DNA from: Brevundimonas fontaquae
GTDB lineage: Bacteria > Pseudomonadota > Alphaproteobacteria > Caulobacterales > Caulobacteraceae
NCBI RefSeq assembly: GCF_017086445.1
Contig: NZ_CP070968.1
Span: forward strand, 2,480,001-2,544,000
DNA length: 64,000 nt
Direction of reading: 5' to 3'
Below, piece by piece: positions 11,402 through 20,668 of this stretch. Numbering within the stretch: the stretch's first letter is position 1; each line of letters begins with the position of its first letter. The position numbers and the translations under genes were made by a program. Below the pieces are notes generated by a model. The model made no database searches. It worked only from the letters and a program-made list of their open reading frames with translations, and was not told the origin of the DNA.

Positions 11402-11979
11402 GAACGCCAGCCGACGCCGTGCAAAAGCTGGACGGCTTCATAGACGGGCAGGCCCATCACAGACGGATGGCTGCCGACGATTCGCTGAATGAAGGCGGCC
11501 GCAGGGCCCTGGATGCCATAGCCGCCGGCCTTGCCACGCCAGTCGCCCGTGGCGACGTAGGCGGCGATCTCGTGATCGGACAGGGGTTTGAAAGTCACGC
11601 GGGTTTCGTTGACGCGCGACGATATTATTCCGTCGCGCCAGACGGCGACGCCGGTGAAGACGCGGTGATTGCGGCCGGACAGCAGTTTCAGAAAACGTGT
11701 CGCCTCGGCCTCATCCGCCGCTTTCTCCAGAAAGCGACGCCCGACAGCGACCACCGTATCGGCGGCGATGACGACCGCGTCGGCACGGCGTTCTGCGACG
11801 ACCCGGGCTTTCGAGGTGGCTAGCCGCTCTGCCAGACGCGGCGGCGTCTCGCCCTTCAGAGGCGTTTCGTCGATGTCGGCGGGATCGATGTGGTCGGGCG
11901 TGATCCCGACCTGCGCCAGCAATTCGATGCGGCGCGGGCTGGCCGAAGCCAGCACCAGTTCGGGGCGACCCGCAGCCAC
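11398..11979 (-). CDS. maf: Maf-family nucleoside triphosphate pyrophosphatase
   Basis: House-cleaning enzyme that hydrolyses non-canonical or excess nucleoside triphosphates to monophosphates. It has 193 residues. The N-terminal signature LVLASASPRRIELLAQVG, a DTVVAVGRRFLEKAADEAEATRFLKLLSG block, and GDWRGKAGGYGIQGPAAAFI are all in place. The start is GTG at 11979, directly against the infA stop, and the end overlaps the next gene by ATGA. Infer co-translation with infA and the RNase E/G-like gene. Confidence 0.93.
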   Translation of the reverse strand: MAAGRPELVLASASPRRIELLAQVGITPDHIDPADIDETPLKGETPPRLAERLATSKARVVAERRADAVVIAADTVVAVGRRFLEKAADEAEATRFLKLLSGRNHRVFTGVAVWRDGIISSRVNETRVTFKPLSDHEIAAYVATGDWRGKAGGYGIQGPAAAFIQRIVGSHPSVMGLPVYEAVQLLHGVGWRS

Positions 11980-12198
11980 TTACTTGAAGCGATAGGTGAT
12001 GCGACCCTTGGTCAGGTCGTAGGGAGTCATTTCGACCAGCACCTTGTCGCCGGCCAGGACGCGGATGCGGTTCTTGCGCATCTTGCCGGCCGTGTGGGCG
12101 ATGATCTCGTGGTCGTTCTCGAGCGTCACGCGGAAGGTGGCGTTCGGCAGCAGTTCGCTGACGGTGCCGGGAAACTCGAGCAGTTCTTCCTTAGCCAT
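11980..12198 (-). CDS. infA: translation initiation factor IF-1
   Basis: S1-fold factor that binds the ribosomal A site during initiation. It has 72 residues, the standard length: [23 protein letters not shown] through [15 protein letters not shown] at 12198 has GAGAGG upstream; the frame is open 13 codons further but the conserved start is here. The stop touches the maf GTG start. Confidence 0.98.
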   Translation of the reverse strand: MAKEELLEFPGTVSELLPNATFRVTLENDHEIIAHTAGKMRKNRIRVLAGDKVLVEMTPYDLTKGRITYRFK

Positions 12199-12301
12199 GC
12201 GGCCTCTCACGCCCGTTGAATATGCGTTCGACCCCACGCCGGGCGGGCGCGAGGGGCGGAATGGACGGGCCTAATGCCCGAAAACACAGAGATAGTCGAG
12301 G

Positions 12302-12769
12302 TCAGCCGCGACGGTAGAGGGCGCAGAGCAATGTGAACAGGCGCCGTGACGTCTCGTGATCGACCACGATCTTGCCGTCCAGTCGCGTCTTCAACTGTTC
12401 GGCGCCCTCGTTGTGAAGGCCGCGGCGGCCCATATCGACCGATTCGATCTGGCTGGCCGAGGATCCGCGCAGAGCCTCATAGTAGCTGTCGCAGATCATC
12501 AGATAGTCTTTGATCACGCCCTTCAGCGGCGTCAGGCTGATGGCGTAGGTGCGCGTGAAGTTCTCGCCGTCGATGTCGAACACCAGACGATTGTCCTGAA
12601 GCGAAAGCTTCAGCCTGTAGGGTCCGCCCTCGGCGCCGACGGGCTCGAAGCTGTTCTTCTCGACCAGATCGAAGATGGCGACGCGACGCTCGTGCTCGAT
12701 CTCGGCCGTCGCCGCCGGCAGGGTTGCGGCGTCCAGTTCGACCGAGGCCAGCTTGTGATCGGCGCTCAT
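12302..12769 (-). CDS. UPF0262 family protein
   Basis: Conserved alphaproteobacterial protein of 155 residues and unknown biochemical role. Recognisable parts are IEHERRVAIFDLVEKNSFEP, GPYRLKLSLQDNRLVFDI, and LMICDSYYEALRGSSASQIESVDMGRRGLHNEGAEQL. ATG at 12769 overlaps the stop of the upstream DUF2948 gene (ATGA), indicating coupled translation. An in-frame upstream extension is Arg-rich and not credible. Confidence 0.9.
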   Translation of the reverse strand: MSADHKLASVELDAATLPAATAEIEHERRVAIFDLVEKNSFEPVGAEGGPYRLKLSLQDNRLVFDIDGENFTRTYAISLTPLKGVIKDYLMICDSYYEALRGSSASQIESVDMGRRGLHNEGAEQLKTRLDGKIVVDHETSRRLFTLLCALYRRG

Positions 12770-13251
12770 GCCGCAGTCCCTTCGTCCAGTTCGGGCGTGT
12801 CCAGGTGGGTCGGCGCGATCCGTGCAGGCCAGCGGTCGGAAATATCCGTGACGACGGCGTCCAGGCATTCGACGTCGATTCGCAAGTCGCCGCCGCCGGC
12901 GAACATCAGGATGACGCGTCCGCTCAGGTCCTCGGTCGGAATGAAGTCGAGCGCGAGCAGTTCGAGCGAGGCGTCGGGGCTGCGCGACAGGCGGCGGCTC
13001 TTGACCGCCAGAACGTCGCCGAACTGCATGGCGCACATCACGCGCGTCCCGCCGCACTCCCAGCAGAAGCGGCTAAAGGCGATGGTCAGGGTACGCGCCG
13101 ACTTTTCCCAGACGATGTCGACGGGCCGCAGAATCGCGTCCTGAAGGGCGGCGGAGATGATCTGAAGATCGTCGGCGTCCTCGGCCAGCAGGCGCAGCGG
13201 TTCGACCGGCGCCTTGGCTTCAGGGATGACGCCGTCGATCTCAGTGCTCAT
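12766..13251 (-). CDS. DUF2948 family protein
   Basis: Protein of 161 residues, function unknown, typical next to murA in alphaproteobacteria. Visible features: [25 protein letters not shown] near the start, [16 protein letters not shown], and [33 protein letters not shown]. The start is ATG at 13251; a GTG directly in front (13254) is in frame but less likely. The start overlaps the murA stop, so it belongs to one translationally coupled operon. Confidence 0.86.
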   Translation of the reverse strand: MSTEIDGVIPEAKAPVEPLRLLAEDADDLQIISAALQDAILRPVDIVWEKSARTLTIAFSRFCWECGGTRVMCAMQFGDVLAVKSRRLSRSPDASLELLALDFIPTEDLSGRVILMFAGGGDLRIDVECLDAVVTDISDRWPARIAPTHLDTPELDEGTAA

Positions 13252-14530
13252 CACCTGTTCCCTTTATGCGGCGGATGTCGGCTCCGCACGCGCCGAGCTT
13301 TTCTTCCAAACGCTCGAAACCGCGATCCAGATGATAGACGCGTCCCACCGTCGTTTCGCCCTCCGCGACAAGACCAGCGATGACCAGGCACATCGAGGCC
13401 CGAAGATCCGTGGCCATCACCTGGGCGCCGTGCAGAACTTCGACGCCGTTGACGTGCGCCTCTCCGGCATGGACTGAAATGTCGGCGCCCAGTCGCGCTA
13501 ACTCCGGCACATGCATGAAGCGGTTCTCGAAGATCGTCTCGCGAACCGTGCTGACGCCCTCCGCCGTCGTCATCAGCGCCATGAACTGGGCCTGGAGATC
13601 GGTGGCGAAGCCGGGATAGATGGCCGTCTCGACGTCCACGGCCTTCAATCGCTGCTTCGGGTCGCGCTTGATCAGCACGCCGTCGGCGGTCGGCGAGACC
13701 TCGACGCCCGCCTCGACCATCTTGTCGGTCAGCGAACCGATCAGTTCGGCCCGCGCCTTGGTCAGACGCACCTCGCCGCCCGCCATGGCGGCGGCGACGG
13801 CGTAGGAGCCCATCTCGATTCGGTCGGGAATCACAGACCAAGTCGTTCCGTTCAGCGACGAGACGCCGGTGATGGTCAGGACGTCGGTGTCGATTCCCTC
13901 GATCCTGGCGCCCATGGCCGTCAGACAGTGGGCCAGATCGCCGATCTCGGGTTCGCGCGCCGCACGTCGCAGGACGGTCGTGCCTTCAGCCAGCACAGCG
14001 GCCAGAAGCGCATGTTCGGTGGCGCCGACCGAAACGAAGGGGAACTCGATCTCGGCGCCCTTCAGGCCCTTGGGCGCGCGGGCGGTGACATAGCCTTCGT
14101 CCAGCTCGATCTCGGCGCCCAGCGCCGTCAGCGCCTGCAGGTGCAGATCGACCGGACGCGCCCCGATGGTGCAGCCGCCTGGTAGCGAGACCTTGGCCTC
14201 GCCGGTACGCGCCAGCAGAGGCCCCAGCACATTGAACGAGGCCCGCATCTGCCGCACCAGATCATAGGGGGCGAAGGTCGAGGTCAGATCCTTGGCGTGG
14301 AACAGACTCTCCTGCCCGTCCGCCCCGTCACGCTCGGTCACTTCGATGCCGAACTGGCGCAGCAACTGACCCAGGAACCGGGTGTCGGCCAGACGCGGCA
14401 TATTGGTCAGCAGCAAGGGCTGATCCGTCAGGATCGAGGCGGCCATCAGCTTGATGGCGGAGTTCTTGGCGCCGCTGACGGGAATGTCCCCGAAAAGCTG
14501 GGCGCCGCCCTGAATGGCGATGCTGTCCAT
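13241..14530 (-). CDS. murA: UDP-N-acetylglucosamine 1-carboxyvinyltransferase MurA
   Basis: First committed step of peptidoglycan synthesis: transfers enolpyruvate from PEP to UDP-GlcNAc in the cytoplasm. It has 429 residues, close to the usual length. The N-terminus [32 protein letters not shown] is intact. The active-site cysteine is Cys120 in [15 protein letters not shown]. The C-terminal part has [30 protein letters not shown] at 14530 has AAGGA upstream; an in-frame extension to 14584 lacks family character. It starts the murA-DUF2948-UPF0262 operon. Confidence 0.97.
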   Translation of the reverse strand: MDSIAIQGGAQLFGDIPVSGAKNSAIKLMAASILTDQPLLLTNMPRLADTRFLGQLLRQFGIEVTERDGADGQESLFHAKDLTSTFAPYDLVRQMRASFNVLGPLLARTGEAKVSLPGGCTIGARPVDLHLQALTALGAEIELDEGYVTARAPKGLKGAEIEFPFVSVGATEHALLAAVLAEGTTVLRRAAREPEIGDLAHCLTAMGARIEGIDTDVLTITGVSSLNGTTWSVIPDRIEMGSYAVAAAMAGGEVRLTKARAELIGSLTDKMVEAGVEVSPTADGVLIKRDPKQRLKAVDVETAIYPGFATDLQAQFMALMTTAEGVSTVRETIFENRFMHVPELARLGADISVHAGEAHVNGVEVLHGAQVMATDLRASMCLVIAGLVAEGETTVGRVYHLDRGFERLEEKLGACGADIRRIKGTGDEH

Positions 14531-14632
14531 GACGTCCTTAAGCGCGCCCGATGCCAACGCCTCGGGGGGATGGTTCTCTAGCAAGCCGGCGGGCGCTTGC
14601 CAAAGGGCTGCGTGATCGCGAGCCGATGACTT

Positions 14633-14830
14633 TCAGTTGCTGTCGCGTGGCGCGGCCGGCGTCCGCGCGGGCGCCTTGCGGCGTCGCAGGTTGGCGCGAA
14701 GGGCGGAGGCAAGCCGCATGGCCTTTTCCGCCTTTGCGCGCGCTTTCTCGAATTCAGGCCCCGATTCGACGATCGGCGTCGCCTGCGCGGCGGCGGAGGG
14801 CGTATCGGCGTCATGGGGCGTGCGAGTCAT
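14633..14830 (-). CDS. small basic hypothetical protein
   Basis: Short frame of 65 residues upstream of murA. The centre FEKARAKAEKAMRLASALRANLRRRK is a likely amphipathic helix, followed by a Pro/Ala/Arg tail. I recall similar short proteins in Caulobacteraceae, but I cannot assign a function. An overlapping frame (14578-14814) in another phase looks like a shadow. Confidence 0.55.
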   Translation of the reverse strand: MTRTPHDADTPSAAAQATPIVESGPEFEKARAKAEKAMRLASALRANLRRRKAPARTPAAPRDSN

Positions 14831-14940
14831 GGTGCGATGATGCCGTGATCACAGGCCATGTCCAAACTTTCTTTCAGATCGTCAAAAAGCCGCTTCCCTC
14901 CCCGGAAGGGTTTGGCTATACGGCCGCTTCCTCAGTCGGG

Positions 14941-15015
<75 letters not shown>

Positions 15016-15026
15016 TCTGAGACTTG

Positions 15027-15055
15027 AAAAGGCCCGGCTTTCGCCGGGCCTTTTT
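15027..15055 (+). terminator. intrinsic terminator after tRNA-Thr(GGT)
   Basis: Perfect stem AGGCCCGGC, loop TTTC, GCCGGGCCT, then a T-run. The A-run on the left lets it also end the convergent transcript at 15082. Confidence 0.88.
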
Positions 15056-15081
15056 GAATTCCAGATCGGACGGAAAAGCCT

Positions 15082-15669
15082 TCAGTCGTAGCCGTACAGG
15101 CCGCGACGATAGGGATCGCGGTCATCCGCATCGCCGTCCTTGCTCCAGCTGAACCCCATAGACATCGACTTGGTCGTGGGGTCTGCCCCATAGCCTCGAC
15201 CGCGCCAGCTGCCGCCATAAGGCGAGTAGAAGCCCGGCCCGCGCAGACCATAGCCGCCGTAGCCGTAGCCCCACGGCTCGTTGCGGCCCTCGCGGTAGGC
15301 GAGGTCCAGGCGACCGCTCTCGCCGACGGGCAAGGAAACGGCCGCGCCATAGCTGCGATAGCCCCCGGTGCCGATCCCGGCCTCGACCATGCCATGCATC
15401 TTGCGCTCGGCCGGAGCGCTCGGCTCTGCGCTTTCGTCAAAGCTGGCGCCCGGCGTGCGTGCGCTGATCCAGTTCTGGATCTGCTGTTCGGTGGTCATGC
15501 CGTGCGGGGCGGCGTCCTGAGCCGTCGGCGCAGTCAACGACGCCTCAGGCGCCGCCGCCAGGGCCTGGGCCAGGGTGGGCGCGTTTGTCGGCGCCGTGGT
15601 CACCACGCCATCCGGATCACCGTCCGACGCCGCCAAAGCCACACCCGCCAAGAGACTTGCGATCAGCAT
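15082..15669 (-). CDS. secreted Gly/Tyr-rich hypothetical protein
   Basis: Exported protein of 195 residues. A short signal peptide (MLIASLLAGVALA) is followed by an Ala/Thr-rich part. A region around 85-125 (KMHGMVEAGIGTGGYRSYGAAVSLPVGESGRLDLAYREGR) could be a short beta-barrel-like or autotransporter-like strand pair. A Gly/Tyr/Pro-rich tail with repeated GYG follows. I do not recognise a family. It is separated from tRNA-Thr by a shared terminator. Confidence 0.72.
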   Translation of the reverse strand: MLIASLLAGVALAASDGDPDGVVTTAPTNAPTLAQALAAAPEASLTAPTAQDAAPHGMTTEQQIQNWISARTPGASFDESAEPSAPAERKMHGMVEAGIGTGGYRSYGAAVSLPVGESGRLDLAYREGRNEPWGYGYGGYGLRGPGFYSPYGGSWRGRGYGADPTTKSMSMGFSWSKDGDADDRDPYRRGLYGYD

Positions 15670-15717
15670 AGGCCACCTCCGTTCGACATCATCCTAGCAC
15701 AGCGATTGAGGCCAAGG

Positions 15718-16212
15718 TCAGGCGATGCCGTCGCCACGGTTCAGGGGGTCGGGCAGAGCCTCACCCTCGGCTACGAAACTGAGGGCGACCGAATTGATGC
15801 AATAGCGGTTTCCGGTCGGTGGCGGGCCGTCGGGGAAGACGTGACCCTGGTGGCTGCCGCAGCGGGCGCATTGGGTCTCGATCCGGATCATGCCGTAGCT
15901 GGTGTCTCGGATCGCGTTGACGTGCGCTTCATCGACCGGTTGGGTGAAGCTGGGCCAGCCGGTGCCGCTTTCGAACTTGGTTCCGCTCTTGAACAACGGC
16001 AGGCCGCATTCGCGGCAGCAGAAGACGCCCGCCCGCTTCTCGCCCAGCAGAGTGCCGCAGAAGGGCGCCTCCGTGCCATGAGACAGCAGGACGCGCTTTT
16101 CCTCTGGGTTCAGATCGGCTTCGAGCCGGACGCGTTCTTCGGCGTTCGGCGGGGTCAGGTCATAGCCCGACGGCGAACGGAGGGATTCGGAGGTTTGGGC
16201 GAGATCGGTCAT
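15718..16212 (-). CDS. msrB: peptide-methionine (R)-S-oxide reductase MsrB
   Basis: Repairs R-methionine sulfoxide in proteins. It has 164 residues. Two CxxC zinc-binding pairs are seen (CCRECGLPLF and CARCGSHQGHVF). The catalytic cysteine is in NRYCINSVALSF, and the family core FESGTGWPSFTQPV is intact. ATG at 16212 (MTDLAQTSES) is preferred over a start 12 codons upstream by family alignment, though its ribosome site is weak. No signal peptide, so cytoplasmic. Confidence 0.95.
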   Translation of the reverse strand: MTDLAQTSESLRSPSGYDLTPPNAEERVRLEADLNPEEKRVLLSHGTEAPFCGTLLGEKRAGVFCCRECGLPLFKSGTKFESGTGWPSFTQPVDEAHVNAIRDTSYGMIRIETQCARCGSHQGHVFPDGPPPTGNRYCINSVALSFVAEGEALPDPLNRGDGIA

Positions 16213-16289
16213 GGACTGCAAATAAGAAGGGCGGGCCAAGGGTTCCACCCCCTGCCCGCCCCTCGTTCATTCGACCGACCGGTCCTTAC

Positions 16290-17774
16290 TTATTGGAACA
16301 GCGTCCCGACCCAGGCGCGCACGGCCGCTTCGTCCGTCGCCGATCCGGTATAGGCAAGGCCTTGCGCCGGGGTGAAGGGCGCATCGTTGCCGCGTTGGCG
16401 CGTGGTCCAGGCCTTATGACCATAGGTCAGCTCGGCATAGTTCGACGGCAGGCGCAACACAGTCGGCTCGATGAAGATCGAATCCTCAGCCGTCACCGAT
16501 CCGGCCAGGCGCACGTTCGGCAGGCGCGTCAGCAGATCCAGCGTATCCAGGCACCCGCTCGTGCAGCCGCTGTCGACCAGGACCACGACCGGCCCCGCCA
16601 CGGGGTTTGCTGCGCCCGTGTCCGCCACCGAAGGACGGCCCGGCATGGTGAAGGTCGGCTGATTGGCGGCCAGGGCCGAATCGAAGGCGGCGACGATGGC
16701 CTGGGTCTGTTCGATCACCGGACCGGACTCGGCGACGAAGCGCGGGTCGGCCTGCATGCGGGCCAGGGTGTCAGCGAACCACTGACGGTTCGCGGGCGTG
16801 GCGCGGTAGGTGATCGAGCCGGCTTCAGGCTGCCGGCTGACGGTGAACTCCGGCGTCCAGATGCGGTTGGCCAGGCCATAGCCCTTGCCCGTCGCATTCA
16901 GCGAAGCGCCGTTTGCGCCGCGCAGATCGATGACCAGACCCCGCGCGCCGCGAATGGCGGGCAGTTGGGCTTCGACAGCGGCGTAGAAGGCGTCCCATCC
17001 GGCGTCGTCAGCCAGGGTGTGAACGTTGATCCACGGACGGCCGTCGACCGTCTCGACCGACAACGGATTGGCGCCCGGCGTATAGACGGTGGCGCGATAG
17101 GCGGCTTCCAGGCTGGCGGCGTCGGCCGGCTGGGGCTGCATCTGGAAGTCACGATCGCGACGCCCGACCTTGAAGGTGCACAACGAAGGCACGCCGCCGG
17201 TGAACGGGTTATTGCGGTTCCACAGCAGATAGGGGGCGGTGCGGACACGTCCGGCTTCCGTCGTCAGGTCGCCTTCCCAGCGGTCCAGCCGCTCTTCAGC
17301 CAACTGAGCGGCAGTCTTGTCGCCGCACTTGACCAGGGTCGCGCCGAGCGGCGGCACGTTGCGAACGCCGGGCTTCACATAGGAGACGACATATTCGCCG
17401 TTGCGCCACGCCGTGGTCACACCCGGCCAACTGGTCGCGAAAAAGGGGCCGAGGCCTTCGTAGGTCGGGCGAATCGCGATGTTCGAATCGCGGAAGCCGT
17501 TGGCGTAATAGCGCATCAGATAGGCGTGGCTGTCGCCGCTGTTCACGCGTCCCACCTTGCCTTGCGCATCGGTCAGGCCGGCATCGATCCAACTGCGAAA
17601 CGCTTCGCTGGGCGCGCCGGGAATCACGGCGGCGGGGTGGTTGGCGGCCAGGGCGTCATGCGCGGCTTGGAGGTCTTGCTGCGCCAGAGCGCGAAAATCC
17701 TGTGCGACAGCGGCGCCAGCGGCGATGGTCAGCGACAGAACGGCGGCCGATGCGGCGGCGATCATTCGGTTCAT
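16290..17774 (-). CDS. exported S41-like (tail-specific protease fold) protein
   Basis: Periplasmic protein of 494 residues with a signal peptide (MNRMIAAASAAVLSLTIAAGAAVAQ). The C-terminal half resembles the S41 peptidase core: LPAIRGARGLVIDLRGANGAS, then GPVVVLVDSGCTSGCLDTLDLLTRLPNVRLAGSVTAEDSIF. The expected nucleophile position falls in the Ser/Cys-rich segment VDSGCTSGC, and a clear catalytic Lys is not evident to me. It may therefore be a diverged or inactive member. ATG at 17774 has AGGAAA upstream. It is a single-gene unit, divergent from nothing obvious. Confidence 0.75.
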   Translation of the reverse strand: MNRMIAAASAAVLSLTIAAGAAVAQDFRALAQQDLQAAHDALAANHPAAVIPGAPSEAFRSWIDAGLTDAQGKVGRVNSGDSHAYLMRYYANGFRDSNIAIRPTYEGLGPFFATSWPGVTTAWRNGEYVVSYVKPGVRNVPPLGATLVKCGDKTAAQLAEERLDRWEGDLTTEAGRVRTAPYLLWNRNNPFTGGVPSLCTFKVGRRDRDFQMQPQPADAASLEAAYRATVYTPGANPLSVETVDGRPWINVHTLADDAGWDAFYAAVEAQLPAIRGARGLVIDLRGANGASLNATGKGYGLANRIWTPEFTVSRQPEAGSITYRATPANRQWFADTLARMQADPRFVAESGPVIEQTQAIVAAFDSALAANQPTFTMPGRPSVADTGAANPVAGPVVVLVDSGCTSGCLDTLDLLTRLPNVRLAGSVTAEDSIFIEPTVLRLPSNYAELTYGHKAWTTRQRGNDAPFTPAQGLAYTGSATDEAAVRAWVGTLFQ

Positions 17775-17901
17775 GGGGTTTCCTGCGGCCTTTGATTTCA
17801 AGCTCGTGGGAAAGGTTAAACCCCATGCGTCCGGCGCTTGCCAACCCCGCCGCGCGGGATTTCGCCCGATTGTCACATGGGCTGCGGCGATGCGGCGCGC
17901 G

Positions 17902-18618
17902 TCAAAGCGGCGCCGGCGCCTCGACCGCTACGCCGAAGATCCGATCGAAGCTGCGCCTCAAGGCCTCGTCCGCCTCGTCCATCGTCGCCAGAACGCCGAG
18001 ATCGACCAGGCTGGTGACGCCGTGTTCCTGGATGCCGCAGGGGACGATGCCGCCGAAATGATCCAGATCCGGCTCCACGTTCAGACTGATGCCATGGAAG
18101 CTGACCCATTTGCGCACCTTGACGCCGATGGCGGCGATCTTGTCCTCGCGCGACCAGCCCGCCCCCTTGCGCTCGACCCACACGCCCACGCGACCCGGCC
18201 GGATGTCGGCCGTCACGCCGAACGTCTCCAGGGCGCCGATCAGCCACAGCTCAAGCCCGCGCACGAAACACCGCACGTCCTTGCCGCGCCGATTCAGGTC
18301 CAGCATCACATAGGCTACGCGCTGTCCCGGCCCGTGATAGGTGAACTGTCCACCTCGCCCCGTGCGATGCACCGGAAACCGGCCGGCATCCAGAAGGTCG
18401 TCGTCCTTGGCCGAGACGCCGGCTGTGTAGAGCGGCGGATGTTCCAGCAACCAGACCATCTCATTCGCCTCGCCGGCCGCAATGGCGGCGACGCGCGCCT
18501 CCATGAGAGCCTCCGCGGCCGCATAGTCTACGTAGCCTTTCGACACGGCCCATTCGACCGGTCGGCCATCGTCGAGACGCAGTTTCTGAAGGGACGGGCT
18601 TAACGGCTCAGCAAGCAT
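17902..18618 (-). CDS. lipB: octanoyl-[acyl-carrier-protein]:protein transferase LipB
   Basis: Moves octanoyl groups from ACP to lipoyl domains of 2-oxoacid dehydrogenases, the first step of lipoate synthesis. It has 238 residues. Seen: [16 protein letters not shown], the conserved [19 protein letters not shown], and [22 protein letters not shown]. The catalytic cysteine lies in [19 protein letters not shown] at 18618; divergent from the FliN-like gene with a 65-base spacer. Confidence 0.96.
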   Translation of the reverse strand: MLAEPLSPSLQKLRLDDGRPVEWAVSKGYVDYAAAEALMEARVAAIAAGEANEMVWLLEHPPLYTAGVSAKDDDLLDAGRFPVHRTGRGGQFTYHGPGQRVAYVMLDLNRRGKDVRCFVRGLELWLIGALETFGVTADIRPGRVGVWVERKGAGWSREDKIAAIGVKVRKWVSFHGISLNVEPDLDHFGGIVPCGIQEHGVTSLVDLGVLATMDEADEALRRSFDRIFGVAVEAPAPL

Positions 18619-18683
18619 GACGCTTCAATGTGGTCGCCAGGGCGTTTCTGCAAGAGACGGCCCTCCAGTGAAGAGAGCTTTAC

Positions 18684-18935
18684 GTGACCCAGATCAACGC
18701 CGTCGATGTCGAAATCTCAGTCGTGCTGGGTCGCTCGGTGCTGCCGATGTCGCAACTGCTGCGCATGGGTCGCGGCGCAGTGATTCCCCTGGACGCTGCA
18801 GAGGGCGACGAGGTCTGGATCCTGGCCAACAACTATCCGGTCGCGCGCGGCGAAATCGAGATCCGAGACGACCGCATCGCCATCACCGTCACCCGCCAGG
18901 CGGACGTGTACGACTTCATGGCCGGGTCGGCCTGA
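18684..18935 (+). CDS. FliN-like single SpoA-domain protein
   Basis: An 83-residue protein that is almost entirely a FliN/SpoA (surface presentation of antigens) domain: VDVEISVVLGRSVLPMSQLLRMGRGAVIPLDAAEGDEVWILANNYPVARGEIEIRDDRIAITVT. Such domains form the lower C-ring of the flagellar switch. It starts at GTG 18684, preceded by AGAGAG. There are no other switch genes beside it, so it may be a second, short FliN or a switch accessory rather than the main FliN. Confidence 0.83.
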   Translation: MTQINAVDVEISVVLGRSVLPMSQLLRMGRGAVIPLDAAEGDEVWILANNYPVARGEIEIRDDRIAITVTRQADVYDFMAGSA

Positions 18936-19021
18936 GGCTTTGATCCGCGACGTCTTTGCGTCGTTCATTTCGCCCTTTCCTTTTCCAACGGCTTCGTCTA
19001 TTCGCCGCCGCTCCGATGCGA

Positions 19022-19106
19022 GCGGTCGTGGCGGAATTGGTAGACGCGCAGCGTTGAGGTCGCTGTGGGGCAACCCGTGGAAGTTCGAGTCTTCTCGACC
19101 GCACCA
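19022..19106 (+). tRNA. tRNA-Leu(GAG)
   Basis: An 85-base class II tRNA with encoded CCA. The acceptor GCGGTCG pairs with CGACCGC. The anticodon stem is CAGCG/CGCTG with loop TTGAGGT, giving GAG. The long variable arm TGGGGCAACCC is as expected for Leu. Confidence 0.95.
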
Positions 19107-19171
19107 TCTGGCTAAACAGGGCGATTCATCGGCTAAGTACGGCTGGACATTCTACCAAGGGAGGCGACCAC

Positions 19172-20590
19172 GTGAGCACCACGGACACCGCCTTTGCTCC
19201 AGACGAGACGCTCGATAACGAAGACCACGCCGCCCTGGACGAGGACTATGTCCTCACCCCTCAATTCGTCGAGAAAGTCGTGGACGCCGCCGACGACGGC
19301 GACGGGATGCGGCTGCGCTCGCTGCTGGAAGACCTGCACCCGGCCGACGTCGCTGACCTGATGGGCTTTCTGACGGCGGAACACCGCGCGGTCGTCGTGC
19401 TGTGGTTGCCGCCCGAGCTTCTGGCCGAGACTCTGCCCGAGCTCGACGACAATATCCGCGAAGAGGTGCTGGAGCGGGTCCCGCACGGCACCCTGGCGGA
19501 GGCGCTGCAGGAACTGGATTCCGACGACGCCGCAGCCGTCGTCGAAGACCTAGAGGACGACCAGCGCGAACGCGTTCTGGCCGCCATGCCCGAGGTCGAT
19601 CGCGCCGCCATCGAAAGCAGCCTGGGCTATGCGGAAGAGTCCGCCGGCCGCCTGATGCAGCGCGAGGTGATGGCCGCGCCCCAGTTCTGGAGCGTGGGCG
19701 ACACCATCGACCACATCCGCAAACAGGGCGACGACCTGCCCGAGCTGTTCTTCGACATCTATGTGGTCGATCCGCTGAACCGTCCGGTCGGCGGCGTGCC
19801 GATCAGCGGCCTTCTGCGGGCCGCGCGCACCGTCGCCCTGACCGATCTGATGGAGCCGATCAACGAGATCGCGGTCGACCAGGATCAGGAAGAAGTCGCC
19901 TACATCTTCGAGAAATACCACCTGATCTCGGCGCCCGTCGTGGATGCGGCCGGTCGGCTGGTGGGTCAGATCACCGTCGATGACATCGTCAACATCATTC
20001 AGGAAGAAAACCGCGAGGACATCCTGCGTCTGGCCGGTGTCGCCGACGAGGACCGCGGTTCGTCCGTGCCCGAGATCGTGCGCGGTCGCGTGCCCTGGCT
20101 GGCGATCAATCTGGCGACGGCGGCGCTGGGCGCCAGCGTCATCGGTCTGTTCGAGGCCACCATCCAGCAGATCGTCGCCCTCGCCGTCCTGATGCCGATC
20201 GTCTCGGCCATCGGCGGCAACGCCGGCACCCAGGCCCTGACCGTCACCGTACGCGCCCTGGCGACACGCGAGCTGAACAGTTCGAATGCCCCGCGCACCT
20301 TCTGGCGCGAGATGATGGTCGGCCTGGCCAACGGCCTGATCCTGGCCCCCCTGATCGGCATCGCGGCCGGCTTCTGGTTCAGAGACGAAGACTGGAAGAT
20401 CGGCCTGGTGATCGGCGCGGCCATGATCCTGAACCTGCTGGTCGCCGCATCGATCGGGGTCCTGACGCCGCTGACCCTGTCCAAGCTGAAGTTCGACCCG
20501 GCTGTATCATCGGCCGTGTTCGTCACGGCGACCACCGACTTCTTCGGCTTCCTGATCTTCCTTGGTCTGGCCACACTGGTGCTGCTCTAG
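19172..20590 (+). CDS. mgtE: magnesium transporter MgtE
   Basis: Mg2+ channel/transporter of the inner membrane, 472 residues. Order: N-terminal acidic helical MgtE_N domain (LEDLHPADVADLMGFL, ALQELDSDDAAAVVEDLEDD), a CBS pair (about 150-270, with GQITVDDIVNIIQEEN), then five membrane helices from about 300. The pore signature is PIVSAIGGNAGTQALTVTVRALA. GTG at 19172 follows GGGAGGCGACCAC. Cytosolic Mg2+ sensing by the N and CBS domains is known for the family. Confidence 0.96.
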   Translation: MSTTDTAFAPDETLDNEDHAALDEDYVLTPQFVEKVVDAADDGDGMRLRSLLEDLHPADVADLMGFLTAEHRAVVVLWLPPELLAETLPELDDNIREEVLERVPHGTLAEALQELDSDDAAAVVEDLEDDQRERVLAAMPEVDRAAIESSLGYAEESAGRLMQREVMAAPQFWSVGDTIDHIRKQGDDLPELFFDIYVVDPLNRPVGGVPISGLLRAARTVALTDLMEPINEIAVDQDQEEVAYIFEKYHLISAPVVDAAGRLVGQITVDDIVNIIQEENREDILRLAGVADEDRGSSVPEIVRGRVPWLAINLATAALGASVIGLFEATIQQIVALAVLMPIVSAIGGNAGTQALTVTVRALATRELNSSNAPRTFWREMMVGLANGLILAPLIGIAAGFWFRDEDWKIGLVIGAAMILNLLVAASIGVLTPLTLSKLKFDPAVSSAVFVTATTDFFGFLIFLGLATLVLL

Positions 20591-20668
20591 ACACGACGCG
20601 GACGATCCGGCGCGGCCCTTGCTGGGAGCGGTTCGAGCGCCGCGCGCCTGTTTCCAATTGGGTCAACT

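Noticed and set aside
16293..17795. A 500-codon plus-strand frame opposite the S41-like gene
   Set aside because: Antisense shadow; the minus-strand frame has a signal peptide, ribosome site and a recognisable fold.
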